A DNA stretch of 36,033 nucleotides from Propionibacteriaceae bacterium (GCA_031271975.1 JAISUR010000021.1:1-36033), one strand, 5' to 3'; shown: positions 1-8,266, numbered from the stretch's first letter. Notes: generated from the letters alone by a model not told the origin. Numbers and translations: made by a program.

Positions 1-117
1 GGGCTCGTCTGCCCGCGCCACAGTAGGCGCGTCCAGTTCCAACCCCGGCATCAATCCAAAAGTGATGAGTGCCGCCAAAACGGAGCACAAAACAACATTG
101 CTTTTACGTGTGTGCAT
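1..117 (-). CDS. Exported protein, N-terminal fragment (runs off the left edge)
   Basis: Only the first 39 codons are in the window. Reading leftward from the ATG at 117-115, the product begins MHTRKSNVVLCSVLAALITF, followed by GLMPGLELDAPTVARADEP. That is a classical export signal: a short basic start, a hydrophobic core at about residues 8-24 and an alanine-containing cleavage region (A-R-A near residue 36). A GGGGGA Shine-Dalgarno lies about 6 bases before the ATG, on the minus strand at about 124-129. Nothing of the mature protein is visible, so no function can be given. The frame stays open to the edge. Confidence 0.6.
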   Translation of the reverse strand, partial: MHTRKSNVVLCSVLAALITFGLMPGLELDAPTVARADEP

Positions 118-309
118 AGCTTCCCCCCAGAACACGCACATCAGGATGTCCCCCACACCCTGGCCAAGAGGCTAGCACCGACAGATGGGTCGGCGTTGGA
201 AAACTGCGAGAATCGCACCCGTCATCGCCAGCAACCCACCTCGTCATCGCCAGCAACCCACCCCGTCATCCCGGGATGACGGGTGGGGTTGTCGAGATGA
301 CGACGAGAG
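118..309. repeat. Gap with a 20-bp direct repeat and a REP-type palindrome
   Basis: No gene is seen here. The sequence GTCATCGCCAGCAACCCACC occurs at 221-240 and again at 243-262. It is followed by a perfect 22-bp palindrome at 262-283 (CCCGTCATCCC and its reverse complement). The palindrome shares the GTCATCCCGGGATGAC core with repeats elsewhere in the window and lies just past the stop codon of the histidine phosphatase at 310. It could form a hairpin but is not followed by a T-run, so a rho-independent terminator is not demonstrated. Confidence 0.7.
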
Positions 310-933
310 TTAGACGCGCTGACCGTCGACCAAGTACCCGGAGCGCTGATTCAACCCTTCCAGGCGCACCAGATCCCACCCGGACACCGGATCCCCGTCG
401 GCGACGACAAAACCCGTGTTCTGCAACACCCCATCGCCGAGGGCCTCCTTGAAGCCGCGAATGCGCGCCCACGACCACGTGCGGGTGGCGGCGCCATGGC
501 TGAAGCAAACGGCCACGTCGTGTCCTGCGGCGGCCACCTGGCAGATCGCGCCTTCATAACGCATCATGAACTCCACCGCGGATTCCCCTCCGGGCACGCG
601 CGCTGATAGATCGCCGTCGCGCCAGGCGAGCATGGTGTTGATGTAGTTGGTGGCGTCGGCGGACATCTCGTCGTCGCCGGCGCTGATCTCGCGCAGACCC
701 TCCAGGATCGTCACCGGCAGGCCCAGCTTGGCGGCCAGCGGCGCCGCGGTCTGCTGCGTGCGCACCAGCACAGACGCGTAAATCGCCGCGATCGGATACT
801 CGTCCAGGCGCGCGACCAAGTCCTCGGCTTGCCGGCGTCCCAACTCAGTCAGATTTGCCCCCGGCACGGCAGTGTCGAGTAAGAATCCGGTGTTGGAAGT
901 TGTTTGCCCATGCCGCACGAGAATCAAACGCAT
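310..933 (-). CDS. Histidine phosphatase family protein (phosphoglycerate-mutase-like)
   Basis: The 207-residue product begins MRLILVRHGQTTSNTG. The L-V-R-H-G motif at residues 5-9 carries the histidine that is phosphorylated in this superfamily. The second catalytic histidine is in C-F-S-H-G-A-A in the C-terminal third, and E-L-G-R-R-Q-A and R-T-Q-Q-T-A fit the family. Members remove phosphate from small metabolites or act as mutases; the substrate cannot be told here. A longer open frame extends upstream to about 1125, but homology starts at this ATG. A TAGGGT hexamer lies 7 bases before it (941-946), so the message is probably leaderless. No partner gene is coupled to it. Confidence 0.85.
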   Translation of the reverse strand: MRLILVRHGQTTSNTGFLLDTAVPGANLTELGRRQAEDLVARLDEYPIAAIYASVLVRTQQTAAPLAAKLGLPVTILEGLREISAGDDEMSADATNYINTMLAWRDGDLSARVPGGESAVEFMMRYEGAICQVAAAGHDVAVCFSHGAATRTWSWARIRGFKEALGDGVLQNTGFVVADGDPVSGWDLVRLEGLNQRSGYLVDGQRV

Positions 934-940
934 ATAGCCC

Positions 941-946
941 ACCCTA
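941..946 (-). promoter_or_regulatory. Leaderless-type -10 box for the histidine phosphatase gene
   Basis: On the minus strand the hexamer is TAGGGT, followed by 7 bases and then the ATG at 933. This fits the actinobacterial TANNNT -10 element with transcription starting at or next to the start codon. It is inferred from spacing and from the same arrangement before several other genes in the window. Confidence 0.5.
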
Positions 947-970
947 CCAAGCGCCAACCAGCCGCACTGC

Positions 971-991
971 ATGCCGGATCCAGTCCGGCAT
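971..991. repeat. Solo REP-type hairpin upstream of mdh
   Basis: ATGCCGGA (971-978) and TCCGGCAT (984-991) form an 8-bp stem with a 5-base loop, followed by GACGG. This is the terminal hairpin of the repeat family found elsewhere in the window. It lies between the divergent histidine phosphatase and mdh genes. Confidence 0.7.
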
Positions 992-1126
992 GACGGGGAA
1001 TAAGGAGCCATCCGTCTCAATGGTCGGACCAAAAACGCCCACGAGGAGGTGAACATTGCCGCAACGGTGTCAAAATGCCCCCGTCTACTGCTAGCGTCAG
1101 TAGCGCAAAAGCCGCACACTCTCATC

Positions 1127-1134
1127 GAGGAGGA
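1127..1134 (+). promoter_or_regulatory. Ribosome binding site of mdh
   Basis: GAGGAGGA lies 5 bases before the GTG start at 1140. It is one of the strongest Shine-Dalgarno sequences in the window and decides for the GTG. Confidence 0.75.
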
Positions 1135-1139
1135 CTCAA

Positions 1140-2126
1140 GTGAGCCAAACCCCTGTGAAGGTAGCAGTCACCGGCGCCGCCGGCCAGATTGGCTACTCCT
1201 TGCTATTCCGCATCGCGTCCGGAGCGATCTTCGGCCCTGACCAACCTGTTGAGTTGCGGTTGCTGGAAATCACGCCCGCCCTGAAGGCTTTGGAAGGCGT
1301 CGTCATGGAGCTTGACGACTGCGCTTTCGACACTTTGGCCGGCGTTGAAATCGGCGACGACCCGAAGGCGATCTTCAACGGCGCATCGCTGGCGCTGCTG
1401 GTGGGCGCGATGCCGCGCAAAGCGGGCATGGAGCGCAGTGATCTGCTTTCCGCAAACGGCGCGATCTTCACCGTCCAGGGCAAGGCGCTGAACGAGGTCG
1501 CCGCCAGCGACATCAAGGTCCTCGTCACCGGCAACCCGGCCAACACGAACGCGCTGATCGCCGCCACCAACGCCCCGGACATCCCGAAGGAGCGTTTCAA
1601 CGCGCTGACCAGGCTCGACCACAACCGCGCCATCGCCCAGCTCGCGAAGAAGACGGGCGCGCCCACGACTGCGATCAAGAACCTCGCCATCTGGGGCAAC
1701 CACTCGTCGACGCAGTATCCGGACATCTTCCACGCCACGGTGAACGGCCAACCCGCGTCGTCCTTGGTGGACGAGGCTTGGCTGGCAAGCGAATTCATCC
1801 CGACGGTCGCCAAGCGCGGCGCCGCCATCATCGACGCCCGCGGCCTGTCGTCTGCGGCCTCGGCGGCGAACGCCACCATTGAGCACGCCCGCGACTGGAT
1901 CCTGGGCACGCCCGAAGGCGAATGGGTGTCGCAGTCGGTCTGGTCAGATGGCTCCTACGGCGTCGCCGAGGGCATCATCTCGTCCTTCCCGGTCACCACG
2001 TCTGGCGGCGAGTACTCGATCGTCCAGGGCCTGGAGATCAACGCCTTCTCGCAGGCCAAGATCGATGCTTCCGTGGCCGAGTTGCTCGACGAGCGCGAAG
2101 CCGTGAAAGGCCTGGGCCTGATCTAG
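1140..2126 (+). CDS. mdh: Malate dehydrogenase (NAD-dependent)
   Basis: This cytosolic TCA-cycle enzyme interconverts malate and oxaloacetate with NAD. The 328-residue length is normal for the family. The Rossmann dinucleotide loop is G-A-A-G-Q-I-G at residues 12-18. The substrate-binding arginines are in M-P-R-K-A-G-M-E-R (91-99), T-G-N-P-A-N-T-N is at 130-137, and the catalytic pair is Asp160 (T-R-L-D-H-N-R) and His188 (W-G-N-H-S-S). The insertion after the dinucleotide loop and the W-G-N-H-S-S-T-Q motif match the cytosolic-type MDH subgroup rather than the lactate-dehydrogenase-like one. It starts with GTG behind a GAGGAGGA site. The next gene begins on the base after its stop codon. Confidence 0.96.
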   Translation: MSQTPVKVAVTGAAGQIGYSLLFRIASGAIFGPDQPVELRLLEITPALKALEGVVMELDDCAFDTLAGVEIGDDPKAIFNGASLALLVGAMPRKAGMERSDLLSANGAIFTVQGKALNEVAASDIKVLVTGNPANTNALIAATNAPDIPKERFNALTRLDHNRAIAQLAKKTGAPTTAIKNLAIWGNHSSTQYPDIFHATVNGQPASSLVDEAWLASEFIPTVAKRGAAIIDARGLSSAASAANATIEHARDWILGTPEGEWVSQSVWSDGSYGVAEGIISSFPVTTSGGEYSIVQGLEINAFSQAKIDASVAELLDEREAVKGLGLI

Positions 2127-2882
2127 TTGGTTGACTTCCAAGGCACCGCAGATCGCGTCTGGCGTGCCGTTCTCGAACCCGAGACGGTCAATGCCGGGCT
2201 CATAGCGGGCGACACCGGCGCCCTGCTCGTCGACACTGGGTCGACACCAGAGCAGGGCGCCGAGTTGCGCGCGGCGGCCGAAGCCACGGCGGGTGTGCCG
2301 CTGGCAGGCGTCTTCATCACCCACGACCACTACGACCACACCGGCGGCCTGGCCGCGTTCGCCGACCTGCCGGTGTATGCGCATGTGTCGGTTGCGCCGA
2401 GTCCCCTGTCATCCCGGGATGACAGGGAGTTAACCAGGCCCAGTGGGCAGCTCCCAGGGCGGTTCCATGTGGCAAAGGCCCTGGATCTCGGCGACCGCCG
2501 CGTGGAGCTCCTCTATCTCGGCCCGGCGCACACCGGCGGCGACTCCATCGCAATCTGCGACTCGGCGGTGTTCGCCGGCGACTTGGTGGAATCGTTCGGC
2601 CCGCCGCAGTTCGACGAGGCTACGGACTTGCGCCGCTGGCCGCTCGCCCTGGAATCACTGCTGGGCCTGCTGCAGGCTGACACCGTGGTCATCCCCGGGC
2701 ACGGCGAACCAGTGGACCGCGATTTCGTCGCCGACCAACGCGAACGCCTGCAGGCGCTGTACGGCATGGCCACATGGGTGCAGCAGGCGCGAATTCCGCT
2801 CGAAACTGCGCTTGACCAGCCCCATTTGCCGTTCCCACGGGAAGTTGTGGAGCAGGCCTTGCGGCTGCGGGCAAGAGAGTAA
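2127..2882 (+). CDS. MBL-fold metallo-hydrolase
   Basis: The 251-residue product has the metallo-beta-lactamase-fold metal site: T-H-D-H-Y-D-H (His66, His68, Asp70, His71), a later histidine in P-A-H-T-G-G-D (about 135), Asp152 in F-A-G-D and I-P-G-H-G in the last third. This is the layout of thiol-ester or glyoxalase-II-like hydrolases with two metal ions; the substrate is unknown. The TTG start directly abuts the mdh stop, so it is probably translated by coupling with mdh. A perfect 24-bp palindrome of the window's repeat family lies inside the gene (2404-2427) and encodes roughly residues 93-101, in a loop between core strands. Confidence 0.88.
   Translation: MVDFQGTADRVWRAVLEPETVNAGLIAGDTGALLVDTGSTPEQGAELRAAAEATAGVPLAGVFITHDHYDHTGGLAAFADLPVYAHVSVAPSPLSSRDDRELTRPSGQLPGRFHVAKALDLGDRRVELLYLGPAHTGGDSIAICDSAVFAGDLVESFGPPQFDEATDLRRWPLALESLLGLLQADTVVIPGHGEPVDRDFVADQRERLQALYGMATWVQQARIPLETALDQPHLPFPREVVEQALRLRARE
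2404..2427. repeat. Perfect 24-bp palindrome inside the metallo-hydrolase gene
   Basis: CCCTGTCATCCC is followed immediately by its exact reverse complement. The inner GTCATCCCGGGATGAC is identical to the core of the intergenic palindrome at 262-283. It keeps the reading frame of the host gene. Confidence 0.9.
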
Positions 2883-2906
2883 TCCTCCGTCCGAAGCACC
2901 CCCATC

Positions 2907-2996
2907 CGTCATGCCGGACTCGTTCCGGCATCTTGGGACGAAGTCCCATGCACCCCGCAGGGGTGCCCCTAACAGGCCACACAGACTACGTGACGG
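2907..2996 (+). repeat. Structured REP-like repeat, partial copy
   Basis: The left-end hairpin (CGTCATGCCGGACTCGTTCC and onward) starts at 2907. It is followed by GGGACGAAGTCCC, a GCACCCC...GGGGTGC hairpin and a worn right part ending in TGACGG. It sits between the convergent metallo-hydrolase and DUF5302 genes. Confidence 0.8.
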
Positions 2997-3009
2997 TGCT
3001 GGGTGAGAC

Positions 3010-3174
3010 TTATCCTCCGGCTTTGCGGCGGAACTCCCGCGACCCGCCTTGGCGGCCGCGCTCTTCGGGGCCTTTTTCTTTGTGGTGGCCCTCTTCGGTG
3101 GACACTGTGTCGTGCGCCTTCTTCTTGTTCAGCGCTTCCAGCATCTTGGCTTTGAGATCCTCGTTCCCGGACAT
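3010..3174 (-). CDS. DUF5302-type small protein
   Basis: This 54-residue gene is easily missed. The product starts MSGNEDLKAKMLEALNKKKA and ends R-E-F-R-R-K-A-G-G. The layout is an acidic start, a D-L-K-A-K-hydrophobic-x-E-A-L helix, a lysine cluster, a polar glycine-rich middle and a terminal F-R-R-K-A-G. It matches the DUF5302 family of small conserved actinobacterial proteins, whose role is unknown. Composition suggests a soluble, largely disordered, charged protein. On the minus strand AGGATGG precedes the ATG; the same stretch also reads as TAGGAT 5 bases before it, so either SD-led or leaderless initiation is possible. The stop is TAA. Confidence 0.78.
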   Translation of the reverse strand: MSGNEDLKAKMLEALNKKKAHDTVSTEEGHHKEKGPEERGRQGGSREFRRKAGG

Positions 3175-3187
3175 GCGGCCATCCTAC

Positions 3188-3955
3188 TCACCGCAAGGCA
3201 ATCGCGTCTCGCACCTGCTTCCAGACCAGGTCGTTCATAGCCGAAATCACGCGCCGGCCGAACACCCCGGCGCGGTAGGGCACTCCTTCGTCGCTGGCGA
3301 TCTTGCCGCCCAACTCGTTGATCATCAGGCCCGCGGGCAGGTGGTCCCAGGGGAACATGGAACGGTAGGCGAGGAAATCGACCACCCCTTCGAGCAGGTT
3401 CGGGTAGTCCACGCCGGCCGATCCCCAGGTGCGCCGCACTTTGATGCTCAACTCCGATTCGCCCTTCAGCGGAACGTACGTCGCGCCCAGCGGCACTTCC
3501 CGGCCCGGGTTGACCGGCCGCAACTGGGCCCCGTTGCACGTGACTCCGCCGCCGTGCTCGGCGACGTACAGCTTGGAATGCACCGGCTGGTAGATCCACG
3601 AGCGGACTGTCTCGCCGTGTATGACCTCGGCGAGCATGACGGCAAAATCCGGGGAGGCCTTCGTGAAGTTGCGGGTGCCGTCGATCGGGTCGAGCACCCA
3701 AGCGTGGTCCGCGCCCGGCAGCGCGTCCATGATCCGAGTATCCGTGAAGACGCCTTCCTCGCCGACGATCAGCGCGTCCGGAGTCCGCTGCGACAAGGCT
3801 TCGCCGATCTCGGCCTCAGCCTCCTTGTCCGCGATCGTCACCAGGTCGCCAGGCTTCTTCTGCTGCACTTCGTCGCGCTCCAAGTGGCCGAAACGCGGCA
3901 TGATGACGCGCTCGGTAACCTCGAAGAGGATCTCGGCAACTTCTTCAGTCTGCAT
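3188..3955 (-). CDS. Inositol monophosphatase family phosphatase
   Basis: The 255-residue product has the Mg-dependent FIG/IMPase signatures: I-V-G-E-E-G in the first third, D-P-I-D-G-T-R-N-F (metal-binding aspartates and the catalytic loop) near residue 90, and W-D-H-L-P-A-G-L-M-I-N-E in the C-terminal part, corresponding to the family's WD-x-A-G motif. It should hydrolyse a sugar- or inositol-type phosphate ester. Homologs include inositol-1-phosphatase, PAP phosphatase and the histidinol-phosphatase HisN, and the exact substrate cannot be decided. A TTG one codon upstream (3958) is also possible, but the ATG at 3955 has a CATGAT hexamer 6 bases before it. It lies 13 bases from the DUF5302 start in the same direction. 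Confidence 0.9.
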   Translation of the reverse strand: MQTEEVAEILFEVTERVIMPRFGHLERDEVQQKKPGDLVTIADKEAEAEIGEALSQRTPDALIVGEEGVFTDTRIMDALPGADHAWVLDPIDGTRNFTKASPDFAVMLAEVIHGETVRSWIYQPVHSKLYVAEHGGGVTCNGAQLRPVNPGREVPLGATYVPLKGESELSIKVRRTWGSAGVDYPNLLEGVVDFLAYRSMFPWDHLPAGLMINELGGKIASDEGVPYRAGVFGRRVISAMNDLVWKQVRDAIALR

Positions 3956-4000
3956 CAAACCATCATGGCTGTTCCGCGCGGGGAACCGCGCCGCGTCTCA

Positions 4001-5206
4001 TCAAACGGAGACCAGATCCCGCGCGATCGCATCCGCCAGCAACCGCCCGGAGAGTGTCAACCGCAGCCGGTCGGCGTCCACGACGGCGAAACCGTGCTTC
4101 TTGAGCTCCGGCACGCGCTTGCGCTCCGCGGGCGTCAACTCACCCATGGCGAGGCCTTCTGCCAGCCGCAGGCCCAGCATGACCCGTTCCAGGTGGGTCT
4201 GCTCCGGTGTCAGTTCTTCGCGGGCCTGGGCCGGGCTGCGGCCCGCCTCCAAGGCTTGCGCGTAATCGCGCGGATGCCGCAGATTCCACCAGCGCACGCC
4301 GCCGACGTGCGAGTGCGCGCCGGGGCCGATGCCCCACCAGTTGCCCGAATGCCAGTACACCAAGTTGTGCTTGGCTTGGTGGCCGCGCCGGGCCCAGTTG
4401 CTGATCTCATACGGATGCAGGCCCACCGAGTCGAACAGCCCGTCGGCGAGCGTGTAGTAGTCGGCCAGCGTGTCCTCGTCCGGGGCGTCCAGTTCCCCGC
4501 TGGCCACCCGGCCGGCCAGGCGCGTGCCCGGTTCAACGGTGAGCGAATATGCGGAGATGTGGTCGGGCTTCATGGAAAGGGCGGTCTCCACGCTCGCCCG
4601 CCAATCGGATTCCGCTTCCCCCGGCGTCCCGTAGATCAAGTCCAGCGAGACGGAGCGGAAACCGGCCTTGCGGGCCCACTCCACGGCCTCGAAGACGCGG
4701 CCCACCGTGTGGTTGCGCTCCAAGGTCGCCAAGGTCTTGGGCACCGCCGACTGCATGCCGAACGAGATGCGGTTGAAACCGGCCATGGCGAGCATGTCGA
4801 GCCCCATGGGGCTGACCGACTCGGGATTGGCCTCAGTGGTGATCTCAGCGTTCTTGGCCAGTGGGAAGCGCTGCCGGATCGCGTCGAGCAGCGCCGCCTG
4901 CTCTCCGACTGGGAGCATGCTCGGCGTGCCGCCCCCGAAGTAGACTGTGGTGACCTTCGGCACCTTGCCGAGCACGCGGGCGGCCAAGTCCAGTTCGCGG
5001 CGCACGGCTGACAGGTAGGCGGTCAGCGCATCGGGGCCGAACGCGGAGAGCACGTATGTGTTGAAATCGCAGTAGCCGCAGCGCGCCGCGCAGAAGGGCA
5101 CATGTAGGTAGATCGCAAAGGGCGCTTTGCTGAGCGCCGACAGAGCATGCTCCGGGAGAGCACCGTCGGCGGGAGCGGGAGCACCGTCCGGGGGCAGGCC
5201 GGGCAT
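4001..5206 (-). CDS. hemW: Radical SAM heme chaperone HemW
   Basis: The 401-residue product has H-V-P-F-C-A-A-R-C-G-Y-C, where Cys39, Cys43 and Cys46 form the CX3CX2C site for a [4Fe-4S]-SAM cluster. It also has the G-G-G-T-P-S SAM-binding motif, the H-N-x-x-Y-W...G-x-G-P-G-A-H-S block and the C-terminal HemW domain. HemW resembles oxygen-independent coproporphyrinogen oxidase (HemN) but binds and inserts heme; the spacing and the single CX3CX2C favour HemW. The frame is open further upstream, but the ATG at 5206 overlaps the mtnP stop as TGATG, indicating translational coupling. HemW next to lepA is a common bacterial arrangement; here mtnP separates them. Confidence 0.93.
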   Translation of the reverse strand: MPGLPPDGAPAPADGALPEHALSALSKAPFAIYLHVPFCAARCGYCDFNTYVLSAFGPDALTAYLSAVRRELDLAARVLGKVPKVTTVYFGGGTPSMLPVGEQAALLDAIRQRFPLAKNAEITTEANPESVSPMGLDMLAMAGFNRISFGMQSAVPKTLATLERNHTVGRVFEAVEWARKAGFRSVSLDLIYGTPGEAESDWRASVETALSMKPDHISAYSLTVEPGTRLAGRVASGELDAPDEDTLADYYTLADGLFDSVGLHPYEISNWARRGHQAKHNLVYWHSGNWWGIGPGAHSHVGGVRWWNLRHPRDYAQALEAGRSPAQAREELTPEQTHLERVMLGLRLAEGLAMGELTPAERKRVPELKKHGFAVVDADRLRLTLSGRLLADAIARDLVSV

Positions 5207-6012
5207 CAGGGCAACTCGAAGGGTAGTTTCATGCCGTCGAGAGCATGGCGGCAGGAGCATTGCGCCCAAGCGTCCAGTTCCGGCGCCGGGGCGATGGCGA
5301 TCACTTTGCGCAGCAAGTCTTTCAACGTGCCGATGGAGCGGCCAAACACCTCCAGCACGTCGGCGTGGCTGACCGCCGCTTGGCCCTCCACCCCGGCGTC
5401 ATGGTCGGTGACCAGGCAGATCGGCGCGTAGCACATCGCCAGTTCGCGGGCCACGGAAGCCTCCGGCATGCCCGTCATCCCCACCACGGTGCCGCCGGCG
5501 GAGCGGTGCCACAGCGACTCGGCTTTGGTGGAAAAACGCGGCCCGTTGATGACGACCAACGTGCCGCCGTCGGTCACACTTGGCTCTGCTTCCAGGTAGG
5601 TGGCGCGCAGCCGCGGGCAGTAAGGCTCGGCGAATCCGATGTGGAAGACGGGCCCTTCGTCGTCGCAGAAGGTGTGCTGGCGGCCCCAGGTCCGGTCGAT
5701 GACCTGGTCCGGCACCACGAAATCGCCGGGGCCCAACTCGGGAACGAGCGCGCCGACCGCGCATGGGGCCAGCACCTGCCGCACACCCAGCGAACGCAAC
5801 GCCCACAGGTTGGCGCGGTAGTTCACTTGGTGGGGCGGAAACTGGTGGTGCTTGCCGTGCCGGGGAACGAACGCGACTTCCCTGTCGCCGACAACTCCGA
5901 CCGCGATCATCGCGCTCGGCTCCCCAAAGGGCGTATCCACGCTGACAGACCTGGCGTCGGAGAGGAATTCGTAGAATCCGGAGCCGCCGATAATCCCAAT
6001 ATCAGGCTTCAT
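5206..6012 (-). CDS. mtnP: S-methyl-5'-thioadenosine phosphorylase
   Basis: The enzyme cleaves methylthioadenosine, the by-product of polyamine and autoinducer synthesis, with phosphate to adenine and methylthioribose-1-phosphate. The 268-residue length is typical. Visible motifs are G-I-I-G-G-S-G-F-Y near the N-terminus (phosphate site), R-H-G-K-H-H at 51-56 with N-Y-R-A-N at 64-68, N-G-P-R-F-S-T-K-A-E-S, M-T-G-M-P-E-A and V-T-D-H-D. An aspartate rather than asparagine in that last motif favours 6-aminopurines, so MTA phosphorylase rather than purine nucleoside phosphorylase; inosine-type activity is not excluded. A TAGAGT box lies 6 bases before the ATG, so hemW may be expressed from this leaderless promoter. 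Confidence 0.9.
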   Translation of the reverse strand: MKPDIGIIGGSGFYEFLSDARSVSVDTPFGEPSAMIAVGVVGDREVAFVPRHGKHHQFPPHQVNYRANLWALRSLGVRQVLAPCAVGALVPELGPGDFVVPDQVIDRTWGRQHTFCDDEGPVFHIGFAEPYCPRLRATYLEAEPSVTDGGTLVVINGPRFSTKAESLWHRSAGGTVVGMTGMPEASVARELAMCYAPICLVTDHDAGVEGQAAVSHADVLEVFGRSIGTLKDLLRKVIAIAPAPELDAWAQCSCRHALDGMKLPFELP

Positions 6013-6018
6013 GGGAGA

Positions 6019-6024
6019 ACTCTA
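6019..6024 (-). promoter_or_regulatory. Leaderless-type -10 box for mtnP-hemW
   Basis: TAGAGT on the minus strand is followed by 6 bases and the mtnP ATG (6012). The same hexamer and spacing precede the gene at 26965. It falls between the lepA stop (6038) and mtnP, giving the downstream pair its own promoter. Confidence 0.55.
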
Positions 6025-6037
6025 GTGCACCGGCAGG

Positions 6038-7858
6038 TCAGCTCTCTTCGGATGTGGACAAAGCGGCGACGAAGGCTTCCTGCGGCACTTCCACGCGCCC
6101 CACGGTCTTCATGCGCTTCTTGCCCTCTTTCTGCTTTTCGAGGAGCTTGCGTTTGCGGGTGATGTCGCCGCCATAGCATTTGGCCAGCACGTCTTTGCGC
6201 ACGGCCCGCACTGTCTCGCGGGCGATGACGCGGGCCCCGATCGCCGCCTGGATCGGCACCTCGAACTGCTGTCGCGGGATGAGCTTCTTCAGCTTGCGGG
6301 CCATCGCCACGCCGTAGTTGTAGGCCGCGTCGGCGTGCACGATGGAACTGAACGCGTCCACCGGCTCGCCGTTGAGCAGCACGTCCACCTTGACCAGCTT
6401 GGAGGCTTGTTCGCCCGCCTCGTCGTAATCCAGCGAGGCGAACCCTTTGGTGCGCGACTTCAACTGGTCGAAGAAGTCGAAGACGATTTCCGAAAGCGGC
6501 AGTAGATAACGGATCTCCACCCGGTCGGACGAGAGGTAATCCATGCCCAACTGGGTGCCGCGGCGGGTCTGGCAAAGCTCCAAGATGGTGCCGATGAAAT
6601 CCGTCGGGGACAGGATCGTGGCCCGCACCACCGGCTCGTACACTTCGGCGATCTTGCCCTCGGGGAACTCGGACGGGTTGGTCACGATCACTTCCGCGCC
6701 GTCCTCCAGCACCACCCGGTAGACGACGTTGGGCGCCGTCGAGATCAGGTCGAGGCCGAATTCGCGCTCCAGCCGCTCCCGGACGATCTCCATGTGCAGC
6801 AGCCCGAGGAACCCGACGCGAAACCCGAAACCCAACGCCCCGGACGTTTCCGGCTCGTAGCTGAGCGCGGCGTCGTTGAGCTGCAGCTTGTCGAGGGCTT
6901 CGCGCAATTCCGGGAAGTCCGCGCCGTCGATCGGATAAAGCCCCGCGTACACCATCGGCCGCGGCTGGCGGTATCCGGCCAAGCCCTTCTTGGCAGGCCG
7001 GGACGCGGCGGTGACGGTGTCGCCCACGCGCGATTGCCGCACTTCTTTCACGCCGGTGATCAGATATCCCACCTCGCCGACGGAAATCGAATCCGCCTTG
7101 ACCGGCTCCGGCGAGATCACGCCCACCTCCAACGTCTCGTGTGTGGCCTGCGTGGACATCATGAGCACCCGCTCCCGGTGGCTCAACTCGCCGTCCACCA
7201 CCCGCACATACGTGACGACGCCGCGGTAGGTGTCGTAGACCGAGTCGAAGATCAACGCCCGCGCCGGGGCCGTCCGGTCGCCTTCCGGCGGCGGCACCAG
7301 TTCCACCAGCGAATCCAGCAGTTCGCGCACTCCTTCGCCCGTCTTGGCCGACACCTGGAACACGTCCGCCACATCGCAGCCGACCAGGTGGGCGATCTCG
7401 GCGGCGTACTTGGCCGGCTGGGCGCTCGGCAAATCGATCTTGTTCAGCACCGGGACGATGTGCAGATCCGCTTCCAGCGCCAGGTACAGGTTGGCCAAAG
7501 TTTGCGCCTCGATTCCCTGGGCGGCGTCCACCAACAGCACGGCCCCCTCGCAGGCCGCCAGGGAGCGGGAAACCTCGTAGGTGAAATCGACGTGTCCAGG
7601 GGTGTCGATCATGTTCAGCACATAGTCTTGGCCGTCTTTGCGCCACGGCATGCGCACCGCCTGCGACTTGATCGTGATGCCGCGTTCCCGCTCGATGTCC
7701 ATCCGGTCGAGGTATTGCGCGCGCATGGCCCGCTCGTCCACGACGCCGGTCAACTGCAGCATCCGGTCGGCCAGCGTGGATTTCCCGTGGTCAATGTGCG
7801 CGATGATGCAGAAGTTGCGGATCAGCGCGGGATCAGTGGAACCAGGCTTGAGTGTCAT
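6038..7858 (-). CDS. lepA: Elongation factor 4 (LepA), ribosome-associated GTPase
   Basis: The 606-residue protein has the full LepA layout. The GTPase domain has A-H-I-D-H-G-K-S-T (about 20-28), [15 protein letters not shown] and N-K-I-D. Domain II follows, then the EF-G-like domain ([13 protein letters not shown]) and the LepA-specific tail [17 protein letters not shown]. It acts on the ribosome, in back-translocation or initiation and biogenesis. The frame is open to an ATG at 7900, but the extra 14 residues have no family counterpart and a TATCGT box lies just before the chosen ATG. Neither start has a good Shine-Dalgarno. Confidence 0.96.
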   Translation of the reverse strand: MTLKPGSTDPALIRNFCIIAHIDHGKSTLADRMLQLTGVVDERAMRAQYLDRMDIERERGITIKSQAVRMPWRKDGQDYVLNMIDTPGHVDFTYEVSRSLAACEGAVLLVDAAQGIEAQTLANLYLALEADLHIVPVLNKIDLPSAQPAKYAAEIAHLVGCDVADVFQVSAKTGEGVRELLDSLVELVPPPEGDRTAPARALIFDSVYDTYRGVVTYVRVVDGELSHRERVLMMSTQATHETLEVGVISPEPVKADSISVGEVGYLITGVKEVRQSRVGDTVTAASRPAKKGLAGYRQPRPMVYAGLYPIDGADFPELREALDKLQLNDAALSYEPETSGALGFGFRVGFLGLLHMEIVRERLEREFGLDLISTAPNVVYRVVLEDGAEVIVTNPSEFPEGKIAEVYEPVVRATILSPTDFIGTILELCQTRRGTQLGMDYLSSDRVEIRYLLPLSEIVFDFFDQLKSRTKGFASLDYDEAGEQASKLVKVDVLLNGEPVDAFSSIVHADAAYNYGVAMARKLKKLIPRQQFEVPIQAAIGARVIARETVRAVRKDVLAKCYGGDITRKRKLLEKQKEGKKRMKTVGRVEVPQEAFVAALSTSEES

Positions 7859-7915
7859 GTCGATCAACGGACAACGATACAGCAACGGCCGGAACGTCAT
7901 CCCGGACGTGGTCAG

Positions 7916-8143
7916 CTACCCAGCCTGGCGGTCGTAATCCTCTTCGTCGTGCGCCGGTTCGGGGTCGGCGTAGCGATCGGCGAGCTCCGCGTAGGGATCG
8001 AATTCTTCGGGATCCTCGTCGTAAGCGTCACCAGACTCCCCGCGCAGCTCGCGCTCCAAGGATGCGAAGTCGGTGGAGTAAGAACGGTATTTCAGGTCGC
8101 GAGCGACTTTCGTCTGCTTCGCTTTTGCACGGCCGCGCCCCAT
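7916..8143 (-). CDS. DUF3073 family protein
   Basis: The 75-residue protein begins MGRGRAKAKQTKVARDLKYR, which is the hallmark of the actinobacterial DUF3073 family. After this basic N-terminal 20 residues, the chain becomes strongly acidic (D-E-D-P-E-E-F-D-P-Y and D-E-E-D-Y-D). The split of positive and negative charge suggests a nucleic-acid- or ribosome-associated role, but no function is established and none is inferred. It lies 57 bases upstream of lepA on the same strand. A GAGGGGG run is present, about 13 bases before the ATG, which is farther than usual. Confidence 0.9.
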   Translation of the reverse strand: MGRGRAKAKQTKVARDLKYRSYSTDFASLERELRGESGDAYDEDPEEFDPYAELADRYADPEPAHDEEDYDRQAG

Positions 8144-8223
8144 ATGTCCGGGTCAGCCCCCTCGCGTAGTCGTTAGCGGTCAGGCCGCTGCGTCGTTCAA
8201 TGTCTATTCGTGAGTCCAAGATT

Positions 8224-8266
8224 ACCGAATAACCCCCGCACGGACCAAAAGGCCCGCAGATTCGGT
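8224..8266. promoter_or_regulatory. Imperfect inverted repeat in the DUF3073/DUF4032 divergent gap
   Basis: ACCGAAT (8224-8230) and ATTCGGT (8260-8266) are 7-base arms 29 bases apart, between two divergent genes. It could be a regulator-binding site or chance; only the symmetry is seen. Confidence 0.3.

Noticed and set aside
262-283. Rho-independent terminator
   Set aside because: A strong palindrome but no following T-run on either strand; kept as a repeat only.
2933-5011. Long plus-strand open frame opposite the phosphatase and hemW genes
   Set aside because: Arg/His/Gln-rich translation with no domain, fully antisense to well-supported genes; typical shadow frame in G+C-rich DNA.
7859-7900. 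LepA start at the upstream ATG (7900)
   Set aside because: The added residues have no counterpart in LepA and a -10-like TATCGT lies between the two starts; kept as an alternative.
6794-8176. Long plus-strand open frame opposite lepA and DUF3073
   Set aside because: Shadow of lepA; composition unnatural and no motif.
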